Shown piece after piece: positions 53,840 through 62,216 of a stretch of 64,000 nucleotides of DNA. The position numbers were made by a program, and so were the translations under genes. A model generated the notes under the pieces. The model ran no database searches and was not told the DNA's origin. It saw only the letters and a program-made list of their open reading frames with translations. The DNA is from Streptomyces flaveolus (GTDB taxonomy: Bacteria > Actinomycetota > Actinomycetes > Streptomycetales > Streptomycetaceae): NCBI RefSeq assembly GCF_000716535.1, contig NZ_JNWV01000023.1:1-64000 (forward strand), in the 5' to 3' direction. The stretch's first letter is position 1. Every line of letters begins with the position of its first letter.

Positions 53840-53905
53840 AGGTCAGGACGTACCTGGGCACGGCAGGACCACCCAGGGCGCCGACGGGCCGCCTACCCTG
53901 GAGGC

Positions 53906-54757
53906 ATGTCACGCGACCGCGCCGCACTCGGTGCGTTCCTCCGCTCCCGTCGGGACCGCCTCACCCCCTCCCAGGCGGGCATCGAACCCTTTCCCGGGGC
54001 CAGACGGGTGCCGGGGCTGCGCCGGGAGGAACTGGCCGTGCTGGCCGGCCTGAGCCCGGACTACTACAGCCGGCTGGAACAGGGACGCCAGGCCAACATC
54101 TCCGACGAGGTGCTGGACGCGTTGGCCCGGGCACTGCGCCTGGACGAGGTCGAGCACGCTCATCTGCGCGACCTCGCCGCGCCCACGCCGCGGCACCGCG
54201 CCGCGACGACCGCGCACGCGATGCAGCGCCCCGATCCCGGGCTGCTGCGGCTGATGCACACCCTCGACCACGTCCCGGTGCTGCTCCTGGGGCACCGCGG
54301 CACGGTCCTGGCCCGCAACGCCCTGCTGACAGAGGTGCTCGGCCGTCCGCTGGAGCCCGGGACGTCGTTCGTCCGCTACATGTTCCAGGACCCCGCCGCC
54401 CGCGAACGGATCGTGAACTGGGCGGAGTTCGCCTCGGCCACCGTCGCCACGATGCGCCGGGAGACCGCTCGCCGCCCGCACGACAACCGTCTGGCGGCAC
54501 TCATGGCCGAGCTGCGCTCCGGCGACGACGATGTCGCCCGCTGGTGGGACGACCACACAGTCCGTGACTACACGTCGGTGGCCAAGCACATCCAGCACCC
54601 CACGGCCGGCCCGCTGTCCTTCGACATCGAGATCGTCTGCGCGCCGCACGAGCCGGACCAGCGGCTCGTCGTCTACACGGCCCAGCCCGACTCTCACACC
54701 GCCCGCGTCCTGCCGATCCTGGCCAGCTGGAACACCGCGCGCGCCGCAGCCTCCTGA
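53906..54757 (+). CDS. XRE-family regulator with MmyB-like ligand domain (pair 2)
   Basis: A 283-residue regulator. The helix-turn-helix region is LGAFLRSRRDRL, GARRVPGLRREELAVLAGLS and PDYYSRLEQGR. The MmyB-like domain includes VLARNALLTEVLG, FVRYMFQDPAARERI and HPTAGPLSFDIEIV. TACCCT lies 6 nt before the ATG, which also has GGAGG just in front, so either leaderless or ordinary initiation is possible. It probably controls the divergent SDR gene. Confidence 0.88.
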   Translation: MSRDRAALGAFLRSRRDRLTPSQAGIEPFPGARRVPGLRREELAVLAGLSPDYYSRLEQGRQANISDEVLDALARALRLDEVEHAHLRDLAAPTPRHRAATTAHAMQRPDPGLLRLMHTLDHVPVLLLGHRGTVLARNALLTEVLGRPLEPGTSFVRYMFQDPAARERIVNWAEFASATVATMRRETARRPHDNRLAALMAELRSGDDDVARWWDDHTVRDYTSVAKHIQHPTAGPLSFDIEIVCAPHEPDQRLVVYTAQPDSHTARVLPILASWNTARAAAS

Positions 54758-54942
54758 CGGCGCGCTCCGGGTCGAGGGCCGTATACGGCCGACGTCGCCG
54801 GGCGCGGACGTCTGCCGTCATCGCCGGCACCCCGATCCGCTCCCGACGTTCCACCGACTGCTCGTCGTCCAACGCGGTAGCCACCGAAGAATCACGTCAG
54901 TAGCCTTGGCGCCGTACGCTCCTTACCGACGGAGGGCTCCGC

Positions 54943-55275
54943 ATGACAACCTCGTTCGTCCGCCCCGAACCGCCGTACTACGCAGTGATCATCACCACCC
55001 GGCCGGCAGCGGACCTCGAGGGCTACGCAGCCATGAGTGAGCGCATGGCCGAACTCGGTGAAACGCAGCCCGGCTATCTCGGCCGCGAGTCGCTGACGGA
55101 CGAGGACGGCCGGGACCTCGTCGTCATCTACTACGCAGACGAGGCATCGATAGCGGCGTGGAAGGCTCATCCCGAACATCTCGAGGCACAGCGACTCGGA
55201 CGTGAACGCTGGTACTCCTCGTACAGCGTGGAAGTCGCGCGGGTGGAGCGCGCCTACGCCTTCAGCCGCGATTGA
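54943..55275 (+). CDS. ABM-fold (antibiotic biosynthesis monooxygenase-like) protein
   Basis: A 110-residue protein with the dimeric alpha/beta-barrel pattern: YAVIITTRPAADLEGY, ETQPGYLGRESL and VVIYYADEASIAAWKAHPEH then the ERWYSSYSVEVARVER strand. Members include small monooxygenases and heme-binding proteins. No cofactor site can be assigned. GGAGGG precedes the ATG. Confidence 0.82.
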   Translation: MTTSFVRPEPPYYAVIITTRPAADLEGYAAMSERMAELGETQPGYLGRESLTDEDGRDLVVIYYADEASIAAWKAHPEHLEAQRLGRERWYSSYSVEVARVERAYAFSRD

Positions 55276-55331
55276 GGATGGGAGCCCGGCCGACAACTGA
55301 CGCCCGGCCCCTGTAGGACGGCCTGTCACCG

Positions 55332-55511
55332 TTGGACCTCGGTCAGCGTCAAGACGGACTGGCAGACGAAATCGACTACCGGGACCGGCACGCGGTCGAG
55401 TGCGGCATCAATCGCCTCAGGTGCCACCGGGCCCTGGCCACGAGGGGCGGCAAACTCGCGGTCCGCTGCGCGGCAACCGAGCTGGTCGCGGCCGTCAGCG
55501 AATGGCTGTGA
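55332..55511 (+). pseudogene. IS5-type transposase C-terminal fragment
   Basis: The frame ending at TGA 55509-55511 reads DYRDRHAVECGINRLRCHRA, then LATRGGKLAVRCAATELV and AAVSEWL. Intact IS5/IS4-group transposases end with YKQRN.VE..INRLKQHRAVATRYDKLAVRYEA..H.AAINEWL. The catalytic glutamate (VECGINRL) survives but the rest of the protein is absent. Confidence 0.75.
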
Positions 55512-55633
55512 CCGCAAGCTCGCACCGGCTGCTCGTTAACCCTTTGCCGGGGAGCCGAGGGTCAGCTAGCTTCTCCCAGCCGTCCGATGTTGTTCGGGAC
55601 CGGCGCCGTCGACGAGGAGGAGGTGTGGCGCAC

Positions 55634-55726
55634 ATGTGCAGGAGTGCCCAGCGATTGAGCCCGCGCACCGACCTTTGCCACCTCCTCACGACGGAGACAC
55701 CTTGTCGCTTCGCATCACCCCACTGA
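55634..55726 (+). CDS. Possible 30-residue upstream ORF overlapping GNAT start
   Basis: An ATG with AGGAGGAGG about 10 nt upstream opens a 30-codon frame (start MCRSAQRLSPRT, end CRFASPH). It ends 25 nt inside the downstream GNAT gene, which starts at TTG in another frame. This is the best ribosome site in the region, yet the peptide has no known relative. Coupling or leader control of the GNAT gene is possible. Confidence 0.35.
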   Translation: MCRSAQRLSPRTDLCHLLTTETPCRFASPH

Positions 55727-56580
55727 CCGACCCCGCTGACGGGCCGAACAGCCGGCGTCTGGCATGGCTGGCGTCCGACGCCGATTCCATCCCTGTCGGG
55801 ACAGCCTTCCTGCGGCTGTTCGCCCATCCCGCACAGGAGCACCTGGCCGAGCTGACCCTCGGTGTCCATCCCACGGAACGACGCAAGGGCGTCGGTTCCC
55901 GGCTCGTCGGCGCCGCCGTGGCTGCTGCCCGGGCCCATGCCCGACGCCGCGTCATCGCGCAGGCCGAGGCCGGCTCGCCGGGCGACCACTTCCTGCCGAC
56001 GCGCGGTTTCCGCAAGGTCCTCACCCTGAGGTTCTCCCGCTTGTCACTGGCCGATGTGGACACCACCGCCCTCGTCCGCATCATCGAGAGTCCGCATCCC
56101 GGTTACCGGCTTACGTCATGGCACGGAACCGTGCCGGACAGCCTCGCCGAGACGTTCGCCGCCTCGCGTCGCGCCATGGACGACATGCCTATGGATGACG
56201 CCGACCACGGCACGGTGACCTGGGACGTGGACCGTGTCCGGGCCGCGGCGAAGGCCGTCGAACAGCGCGGCGACCACCTGCACACCGTCGTCGCCGTCGA
56301 CGCCGACGGGTCGATCGCCGGGTTCACCGAGCTGGTCGTCCCCGGCGACGGCAAAGGTGACGGCCAGCACTACGGCACCGGCGTACTGCCCGAACACCGT
56401 GGACACGGCCTCGGCCGATGGATGAAGGCCGAGTCGATCCGACACGCCCATGTGCGTCATCCAGACCTCGGCGGCCTCCTGACCGACACCGCCGACAGCA
56501 ACACGCACATGAGACGGATCAACGACAGTCTCGGCTACACACCCACCCACACGACACACCAATACCAACTCGACGTATAG
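55702..56580 (+). CDS. Double GNAT-domain acetyltransferase
   Basis: A 292-residue protein with two GNAT folds. The first has LGVHPTERRKGVGSRLVGAA, the second GTGVLPEHRGHGLGRWMK, both acetyl-CoA-binding loops. Such tandem GNATs resemble mycothiol synthase and various Streptomyces resistance acetyltransferases; the substrate is not known. The TTG start has GGAG 6 nt upstream; a GTG 66 bp earlier would add unlikely sequence. Confidence 0.83.
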   Translation: MSLRITPLTDPADGPNSRRLAWLASDADSIPVGTAFLRLFAHPAQEHLAELTLGVHPTERRKGVGSRLVGAAVAAARAHARRRVIAQAEAGSPGDHFLPTRGFRKVLTLRFSRLSLADVDTTALVRIIESPHPGYRLTSWHGTVPDSLAETFAASRRAMDDMPMDDADHGTVTWDVDRVRAAAKAVEQRGDHLHTVVAVDADGSIAGFTELVVPGDGKGDGQHYGTGVLPEHRGHGLGRWMKAESIRHAHVRHPDLGGLLTDTADSNTHMRRINDSLGYTPTHTTHQYQLDV

Positions 56581-56798
56581 CGGCAGACGGACGGTCCGGG
56601 CCTGGACAAGAGCGGGGCGAGCTGCCGCATGGTGAAATTCGTGCGAGGTAATGCACGGCGACCAGCAAGACCCGCTCACCCAGCGTGTCCCACGACGGTG
56701 CTGACAACCTCAACATGGGGCAGTGACAACCGTCTTGGGCGCCAGGGCAGGAGCCGGCACGACCAGGATGGCCGGCTGCCGCATAGCGGGGTCCCGGT

Positions 56799-57071
56799 CT
56801 ATGGCTGGTCGGGCCAGACAGCCAGCGGTTCGACCGACTGCTCGTCCGTGAGGGTGAGGCGGGCGCCGGGCATGCTTCCGTACTCCCCTACCCAGCGGCG
56901 GAACTTGTCCCGTGCCACCTCCTCGCGCTCCCACCAGCCGTGCTGTACCGGCCGGCCGCCGGATTCGAGCAGCAGGTGGTAACGGCCGGAGGCGGTCAGG
57001 TGTGGCCGGTGCGGCTCCGGGGCGTCCGGGGCCGCGCTCGCGCCGTCTCGCCTCCCCAAGAGAGCGTTCAT
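56799..57071 (-). CDS. Small conserved protein coupled to Y-family polymerase gene
   Basis: A 90-residue protein whose ATG overlaps the polymerase stop in an ATGA junction. Its core SGRYHLLLESGGRPVQHGWW and DKFRRWVGEYG is compact and basic to aromatic. Streptomyces often place a small protein like this after this polymerase type, so I infer a shared role in DNA damage response. No known domain is visible. Confidence 0.6.
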   Translation of the reverse strand: MNALLGRRDGASAAPDAPEPHRPHLTASGRYHLLLESGGRPVQHGWWEREEVARDKFRRWVGEYGSMPGARLTLTDEQSVEPLAVWPDQP

Positions 57072-58087
57072 GAGGCCGGGCGCAAGGGCAGGACGGTGGC
57101 CGGCCCGATGGATGCGGGGCCGAACTTGTCGCGGATGCGGTCCATGGCCTGCTCGGCGGCCAGGCGGGACTCCCGGGCGCCGTCCAGGCTGATCTGCTCG
57201 GCGACCTGACCTGCATCGACGAGGTCCTCGGCCCGCAAGCCGATCCCGGTCAGGCGGGCGCGTTGCAGGCCGGCGGCGTCCATCAACTGGTAGGCGACGG
57301 CGCGCAGATCCTCGTCGTGGGCGGAGGGTTCGGGCAGACGGCGGGTCTTCTCCCAAGCGGTGCCGCCCGCGAAGCGCAGGGTCAGGGTGAGGGCGCGGGC
57401 GGCCTGGCCGCGATGGCGCAGCCGGACGCCGAGCTGGACGACGAGGTCGAGCAGGGCGGCCCGCACGGCGGCGCCGTCCAGGGTGTGGCTCGTGAAGCGA
57501 TGGCGTACTGCGGCGGAGGCCGGCAGGGCCCGGGGGACGACGGGGCGGGGGTCGATGCCGCGGACGCGGTCGGCGGCGAGCCGGCCGGCCTTCTTCCCCA
57601 GCAGACGCTGCACGGTGGCCGGGGAGACAGCGGCGAGCAGGCCGACCGAGTGGATGCCGTAGTCGCGGAGCACGGCCGCCTGGCGGGGGCCGATACCGTG
57701 CAGGGCCTCCACCGGCAGCGGAGCGAGCCAGTCGGAGATCTGTTCAGGGGCGATGGCGAGGACGCCGCCTGGACCGTTGATCTGGGCGGAGGCGGTGGCC
57801 GCGACGGTGATCGTGGGCCCGATCCCCACCCGGACGTCGACCCCGAGGTGCGAGAGGGTCCGCACGCGCAGGATTTCGCCCAGGTGAGCCGCGTCCGTGC
57901 CGTGGTAGCGCAGGGCGCCTTTCAGCTCGGCCAGGGCCGCGGACGGCGGCAGCGCCTGCACGACCGGGGACAGATCGGCCAGCAGTTCCAGTACCCGCCG
58001 GTAGCTCTCCTCCGGCAGCCGGTCCGGGCAGCGCACATGCATCACCGTCGCCAGCGCGGTCGAGACCGACTTTCCGTCGTCGTTCAC
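57068..58087 (-). CDS. Y-family DNA polymerase homologue, probably lacking catalytic acids
   Basis: A 339-residue DinB/UmuC-like protein. It has a fingers-palm portion (LPEESYRRVLELLADLSP), the helix-hairpin-helix GIGPRQAAVLRDYGIHSVG, LLGKKAGRLAADRVRGID and a little-finger region (FTSHTLDGAAVRAALLDLV). The usual N-terminal FASVE/VDMDAFF motif is absent, and SIDEA after the palm is replaced by LPPSAALAELK. It may therefore bind DNA or partner proteins without polymerising, like ImuB. The start is the GTG with GGGAGG 8 nt upstream; a GTG nine bases earlier overlaps that site. Confidence 0.75.
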   Translation of the reverse strand: MNDDGKSVSTALATVMHVRCPDRLPEESYRRVLELLADLSPVVQALPPSAALAELKGALRYHGTDAAHLGEILRVRTLSHLGVDVRVGIGPTITVAATASAQINGPGGVLAIAPEQISDWLAPLPVEALHGIGPRQAAVLRDYGIHSVGLLAAVSPATVQRLLGKKAGRLAADRVRGIDPRPVVPRALPASAAVRHRFTSHTLDGAAVRAALLDLVVQLGVRLRHRGQAARALTLTLRFAGGTAWEKTRRLPEPSAHDEDLRAVAYQLMDAAGLQRARLTGIGLRAEDLVDAGQVAEQISLDGARESRLAAEQAMDRIRDKFGPASIGPATVLPLRPAS

Positions 58088-58113
58088 GGTGCTCACCTCC
58101 CACCACTCACATT

Positions 58114-58133
58114 ATCGAACAGAAAATCGAACA
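58114..58133 (-). promoter_or_regulatory. Twin TGTTCGAT boxes upstream of Y-family polymerase
   Basis: Read toward the gene, TGTTCGAT occurs twice with a 12-bp period, the second followed by AATG, so GATAAT could be a -10. Each box is half of the actinobacterial LexA site (CGAAC-N4-GTTCG), but here the halves are direct, not inverted. Confidence 0.4.
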
Positions 58134-58388
58134 CGCGAGTGCAGTGAGGTGATCACGGTGTGACGGGACGGCACGGTCCGCGCATGGCCACTGCTCCTCG
58201 CGAGCGGCGTCCCATGCCCCCGTCCTGCCTTGACGCGTGCTCCGGCGTGGTCAAGGCGGGCCGAGCGCGCGGCCGGACGGGACCCCAATTAGGCTTGGGC
58301 GCTCGGACGGGCCGCCGTCCGCCGCCCGGCGGGAGGTACGGCGCTCGTGCGGCTGCACCGGAACAGCACGCCCAGGGAGGGCAACCGA

Positions 58389-59084
58389 GTGTCTTTCTTC
58401 ACCATCGGCCACCGCGGTGTCATGGCCGCCGAGCCGGAGAACACCCTGCGCTCCTTTCTGCGGGCCGAACGCGAGGGTCTGGACGGCATCGAACTGGACC
58501 TGCACCTGAGCAGGGACGGCGAGCTGGTCGTCATGCACGACGACACCCTGGACCGCACGACGGACGGCTCCGGTCCCATCGCCGACCAGGAGTTGAGCGA
58601 GCTCAAGAAGCTCGACGCCGGCCTCGGCGAGCGCATCCCCACGTTCGAGGAGGTCCTGGACGCCGTCGGGCCGACGCTGCCGATCCAGGCCGAGATCAAG
58701 GACGTGGCCGCCGCCCGGTCGCTGGCCAAGGTGATCGCCGACCGCGACCTGCTGGACCGGGTTTCGGTGCTGTCGTTCCACGACGTGGCCCTGACCGAGA
58801 TCCACAACCTGCTGCCGCAGGCCCGCACCGTGCTGGTGGCAGGCGCCAGCGCGCACCGCGACACCTTCGTCGGCCGCGCCCAAAAGGTGGGTTCCACCCT
58901 GGTCAGCGTGGATCTGCGCCAACTGAACCTGGCCATCGTGGAGAAGTGCGCCGCCGCCGGCATCGACGTGATGGCCTGGACCGTCAACGACGAGCGCGAC
59001 CTGACGCTGGCCCGGACGCTCGGCCTGGTGGGCTGCGTGACCGACCAGCCCGGCATGAAGCGACTGGTCGAGGCCACGGCCTGA
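58389..59084 (+). CDS. Glycerophosphodiester phosphodiesterase
   Basis: A 231-residue cytoplasmic GDPD with the family landmarks: GHRGVMAAEPENTLRSF near the start, GIELDLHLSRDGELVVMHDD with the metal-binding acidic residues, and AEIKDV and VMAWTVNDERD later. It would split glycerophosphodiesters into glycerol-3-phosphate and an alcohol. GGAGG lies 8 nt before the GTG start. A perfect 14-bp hairpin follows the gene. Confidence 0.9.
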   Translation: MSFFTIGHRGVMAAEPENTLRSFLRAEREGLDGIELDLHLSRDGELVVMHDDTLDRTTDGSGPIADQELSELKKLDAGLGERIPTFEEVLDAVGPTLPIQAEIKDVAAARSLAKVIADRDLLDRVSVLSFHDVALTEIHNLLPQARTVLVAGASAHRDTFVGRAQKVGSTLVSVDLRQLNLAIVEKCAAAGIDVMAWTVNDERDLTLARTLGLVGCVTDQPGMKRLVEATA

Positions 59085-59520
59085 CTTCGTGGGTCCGGGA
59101 CCGAACCGGCGCCGGGTCGCGTGCCTGGTACTCCTCACCGTCCACGACCCTGGCGGCGGTGACACGCCTGGCCCCCGACGCGAGACAGCCCCGGCCGACG
59201 TGTCCGTCGGCCGGGGCTGAACCCGTGGAACGTGTGGTTGTGAAGGGCGGTCGCCTACGCGGCGAAAGGCTCTGCGGGGCTTCAGCCGAACGATCGTCCC
59301 CGCAGGCAATAAGTGAGGCCCGGGGACACTGTCCCCTTCACCACCACGCCTCCTACAACCGCACCCGCCTACCGGACATTCCCGAGCCGTCCGGCCCGCG
59401 CAGGTAGGTCTGATGCCAAGGTCGATCCGTAGGCCGCGGCAGACGGTCTACCAGGCTCGCATCCGGCACACACTTCCGCGCCAACGATGAGTTCGGGCAG
59501 TGGATCGGGTCTGCCCTGGC
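59085..59520. other. Intergenic region with terminator
   Basis: It contains the GDPD terminator. No gene is seen after it, and the downstream RibD-like gene has no ribosome site in front of it. Confidence 0.45.
59187..59218 (+). terminator. Strong terminator after GDPD gene
   Basis: AGCCCCGGCCGACG and CGTCGGCCGGGGCT form a perfect 14-bp stem with a 4-nt loop, about 100 nt after the GDPD stop. Confidence 0.85.
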
Positions 59521-60135
59521 ATGACTCGCATCGTCGCTGACATCTCGGTCTCCCTCGACGGCTTCGTCACCGGCCCCGACCCCGCCCCGGACAACGGACT
59601 GGGCACCGGCGGCGAGGCCCTGCACACCTGGGCCTTTTCCGATGACCCCGACGACCGCAGGTATCTGCGCGAAGGGACCGCCCGGTCGGGCGCCGTCGTC
59701 CTCGGCCGCCGGCTCTTCGACGTGGTCGACGGGCCGTACGGCTGGGACGACACGTCCGGCTACGGCGCCGGCGAGGTCGGCAAGCCCGCGTTCGTCGTCG
59801 TGACGAGGTCTGAGCCGAAGTCGGTACGGCTCACCGATCTCGACTGGACGTTCGTCACCACCGGTCTGCGCGCCGCCCTCGCCACCGCGCGCGAGCGTGC
59901 CGAGGCGGCGTCGTCGGACAGCGGCAAGGACCTCGACGTCGTCCTCATGGGCGGCGGCGCAACGATCCGCTCGGCGCTCGAAGCCGGACTGGTCGACGCG
60001 CTGACGCTGCACCTCGCGCCCGTCGTGCTGGGCGCCGGGACACCACTGTTCACCGGCGGGGCGCCGCGCACGCTGGCACAGCGGAGCGTGACCTCGACGT
60101 CGACCGCGACACACCTGACTTACGACGTCCTGTGA
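59521..60135 (+). CDS. RibD C-terminal/dihydrofolate-reductase-like protein
   Basis: A 204-residue protein with the RibD_C fold: MTRIVADISVSLDGFVTGPD, AVVLGRRLFDVVDG, DVVLMGGGATIRSALEAGLV and LHLAPVVLGAGTPLF. NADPH binding is expected from GGGATI. Such stand-alone proteins are reductases of unknown substrate. There is no ribosome site, so the transcript may be leaderless. Confidence 0.85.
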   Translation: MTRIVADISVSLDGFVTGPDPAPDNGLGTGGEALHTWAFSDDPDDRRYLREGTARSGAVVLGRRLFDVVDGPYGWDDTSGYGAGEVGKPAFVVVTRSEPKSVRLTDLDWTFVTTGLRAALATARERAEAASSDSGKDLDVVLMGGGATIRSALEAGLVDALTLHLAPVVLGAGTPLFTGGAPRTLAQRSVTSTSTATHLTYDVL

Positions 60136-60180
60136 CCGCGACGAACTGCGCACAGGAACATCAGCAGAGGGAAGGGCACC

Positions 60181-60366
60181 CGTGGTGGTGGCGGCAGACG
60201 CGGACCTGGCCGCAGCCACGCGGAGCCTCGGCGAGGCCTCTCAGTACAACGCTGCGCATGGCCACCGACGTGCGCTACGGACTGGCTCGGTCTGGACGCG
60301 GGACCCCCCCGGTGGCAATGGCCCAGCACATCGACGCCGGCATCGTCTGGATCAACTCGTACACGG
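60181..60366 (+). pseudogene. Aldehyde dehydrogenase fragment with deletion and frameshift
   Basis: VVAADADLAAATRSLGEASQ resembles the ADADL segment after the nucleotide-binding glutamate of aldehyde dehydrogenases. Then, in different frames, ATDVRYGL, SVWTRD and MAQHIDAGIVWINSYTG match the C-terminal region (N.T.YGLAASVWTRD...A...AGIVWVNTY). The catalytic cysteine region in between is missing and the pieces are out of frame, so the gene is dead. Confidence 0.75.
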
Positions 60367-60388
60367 GACCGTCACATGACCGCCGTGT

Positions 60389-61240
60389 TCAGCGCAGTGC
60401 GATGAGCGCGATGGCGGCGGCCGCGCACACCAGTCCCGCGGTCTGCCGGCGGGTGAGCCGCTCGTGCAGGAAGGCCAGTGCCAGCACCACCGGGATGGCC
60501 GGGTAGAGCGCGGACAGCACGGTGGCCACGGCCATCAACTGGTGCCGCGTCGCGTCGAGGTACAGGATGATGGCGACCGTGCCGACCACACCGGCCACGG
60601 CGGCCACCGACGCGAGCCGGCCAGGCATCCGCACCGGAGACCGGTACCGGACGAGCACGACGGCGATCACCACCACGGACGCGACCCGGCTGACGACGAC
60701 CGGCCACAGGCCACCGTCCGCCCCCACCTGCGCCATCGCCAGGAACTGCACGCCGAACCCGGCGCTCGCGACCAGCGCGGCGGGTACTCCAGCGGTCACT
60801 GGCAGGTTGATTCCCCGCTCCCGGCCCGGTCCAGAAGCCTGCGTGACGAGCCACAGCGCGGGGAGGGCGGCCACGATGCCGACCCAGGCGGCAGCGGCCG
60901 GGCGTTCACCCAGGAAGGCCACGCCCACCAGGACGGGGAGGGCGACGGCCCCCACGTCACTGACCGGTACGACGACGCTCATCTGCCCCTGCGACATCGC
61001 CCGGTACAGGAACGCGACCCCGACGCCCGTACCGGCCCCCGAGAGCGCGCCGAACCAGTAATCACCGGCCGTGCCGACGCCGCCGGAGGACGACAGCGCC
61101 GGCAACACCGCGACGGCGCTCCCGGCGAGCTGTGCGTACAGGGCCACGGTGATGCCGTCGGCTCTGCGGGAGACGAGCCCGTTCGCGAAGTGGGTGACGC
61201 CGAAGCAGAGGGCGGAGGCCAGCGCCAGGGTCTCACCCAC
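60389..61240 (-). CDS. EamA-family (DMT) transporter
   Basis: A 283-residue membrane protein with about ten hydrophobic helices in two EamA repeats. The first begins ETLALASALCFGVTHFANGL, with VGVAFLGERP at its end, and the second ends VVLALAFLHERLTRRQTAG, both typical. It probably exports a metabolite. GGGAGG lies 4 nt before the GTG start. Confidence 0.88.
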   Translation of the reverse strand: MGETLALASALCFGVTHFANGLVSRRADGITVALYAQLAGSAVAVLPALSSSGGVGTAGDYWFGALSGAGTGVGVAFLYRAMSQGQMSVVVPVSDVGAVALPVLVGVAFLGERPAAAAWVGIVAALPALWLVTQASGPGRERGINLPVTAGVPAALVASAGFGVQFLAMAQVGADGGLWPVVVSRVASVVVIAVVLVRYRSPVRMPGRLASVAAVAGVVGTVAIILYLDATRHQLMAVATVLSALYPAIPVVLALAFLHERLTRRQTAGLVCAAAAIALIALR

Positions 61241-61401
61241 GCGACCTCCCAGCGGGCGGCGGGCCTTTCCAGGACGGCGAGGCGTCGGCACACGAACACA
61301 TACCGGCGGCTCTACCCGGGATCCCGGTGATGATGGCACCCGCGTTCCGGAGATCAGGGCGAGCCCATCCATTGTCAGTGCCGTGCGCTTCACTGTCCGT
61401 C

Positions 61402-62205
61402 ATGGAGCTCACGCAATCGACCGTCAACGACCTGCTGGGCCGGCTCGGCCCGGGGGACGACCACATGTATCTGCCCGGCGACCTGGACCCGGAGGCCCTG
61501 GCCGACCTGCTCGCCGACAGGTACGGCGCCCCGCGCACCCTCGTCCTCGACGGTTTCACCGATCCGACGGTCGACGATTCCAGGGGCGCGGCTCTCCTGG
61601 TTCCCTTCGCGGACCGGGCCGTGACGATGCGGGCGTGGGCGTACGGGGACCAGTGGGTCGGCACGGGTACGGCGCGAGACGCCGAAGGGGTCGAGCGGCC
61701 GGTCCTGGTGGTCGCTCACAGGGAGGTGCCGGAGCCTTTGGCGGTCGCTCCGGACGAGGGCGAGGACGTCGACTGGGTGGAGCGGCTCATACGGATCACC
61801 GGCTGGACGCATCCCGCCCGGCGGCCGGATGTGGACTGGGCGGAAGTGGAGTCACGTCTGGGCACCGTGCTGCCGAGCGACTACAAGCGCATGGTCGAGA
61901 CGTTCGGCGTGGGCGCCTTCGATGGAAACCTGGACCTGAACCAGGAGCCGTGGACGAGACTCCGGGAGGACGGGCTGCTCATCTGGGCGGGCACGGAGCA
62001 CGAGGACCTGTACTGCTGGAGGGCCGACGGCGACGACCCCGACCGTTGGCCCGTGGTGGTCCGGTCCTTCGACAGCCAGGACGTCCGCTTCGACTGCCAG
62101 GCCGCGGAGTTCGTCTGCCGCATCCTCGTCGACCCGCACCACCCGTTCACGATGGCCCGCTATTTCGACACCCACTGGTTCATGAACTACCGGACGAACG
62201 ACTGA
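61402..62205 (+). CDS. SMI1/KNR4-family protein
   Basis: A 267-residue soluble protein. The C-terminal half has the SMI1/KNR4 core: ESRLGTVLPSDYKRMVETFG, GLLIWAGTEHEDLYCW and FVCRILVDPHHPF. In bacteria this superfamily often supplies immunity to polymorphic toxins, but no toxin lies next to it. The ATG lacks a ribosome site and lies shortly after CACTGT, so leaderless translation is possible. Confidence 0.8.
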   Translation: MELTQSTVNDLLGRLGPGDDHMYLPGDLDPEALADLLADRYGAPRTLVLDGFTDPTVDDSRGAALLVPFADRAVTMRAWAYGDQWVGTGTARDAEGVERPVLVVAHREVPEPLAVAPDEGEDVDWVERLIRITGWTHPARRPDVDWAEVESRLGTVLPSDYKRMVETFGVGAFDGNLDLNQEPWTRLREDGLLIWAGTEHEDLYCWRADGDDPDRWPVVVRSFDSQDVRFDCQAAEFVCRILVDPHHPFTMARYFDTHWFMNYRTND

Positions 62206-62216
62206 CCGAACCGCTC

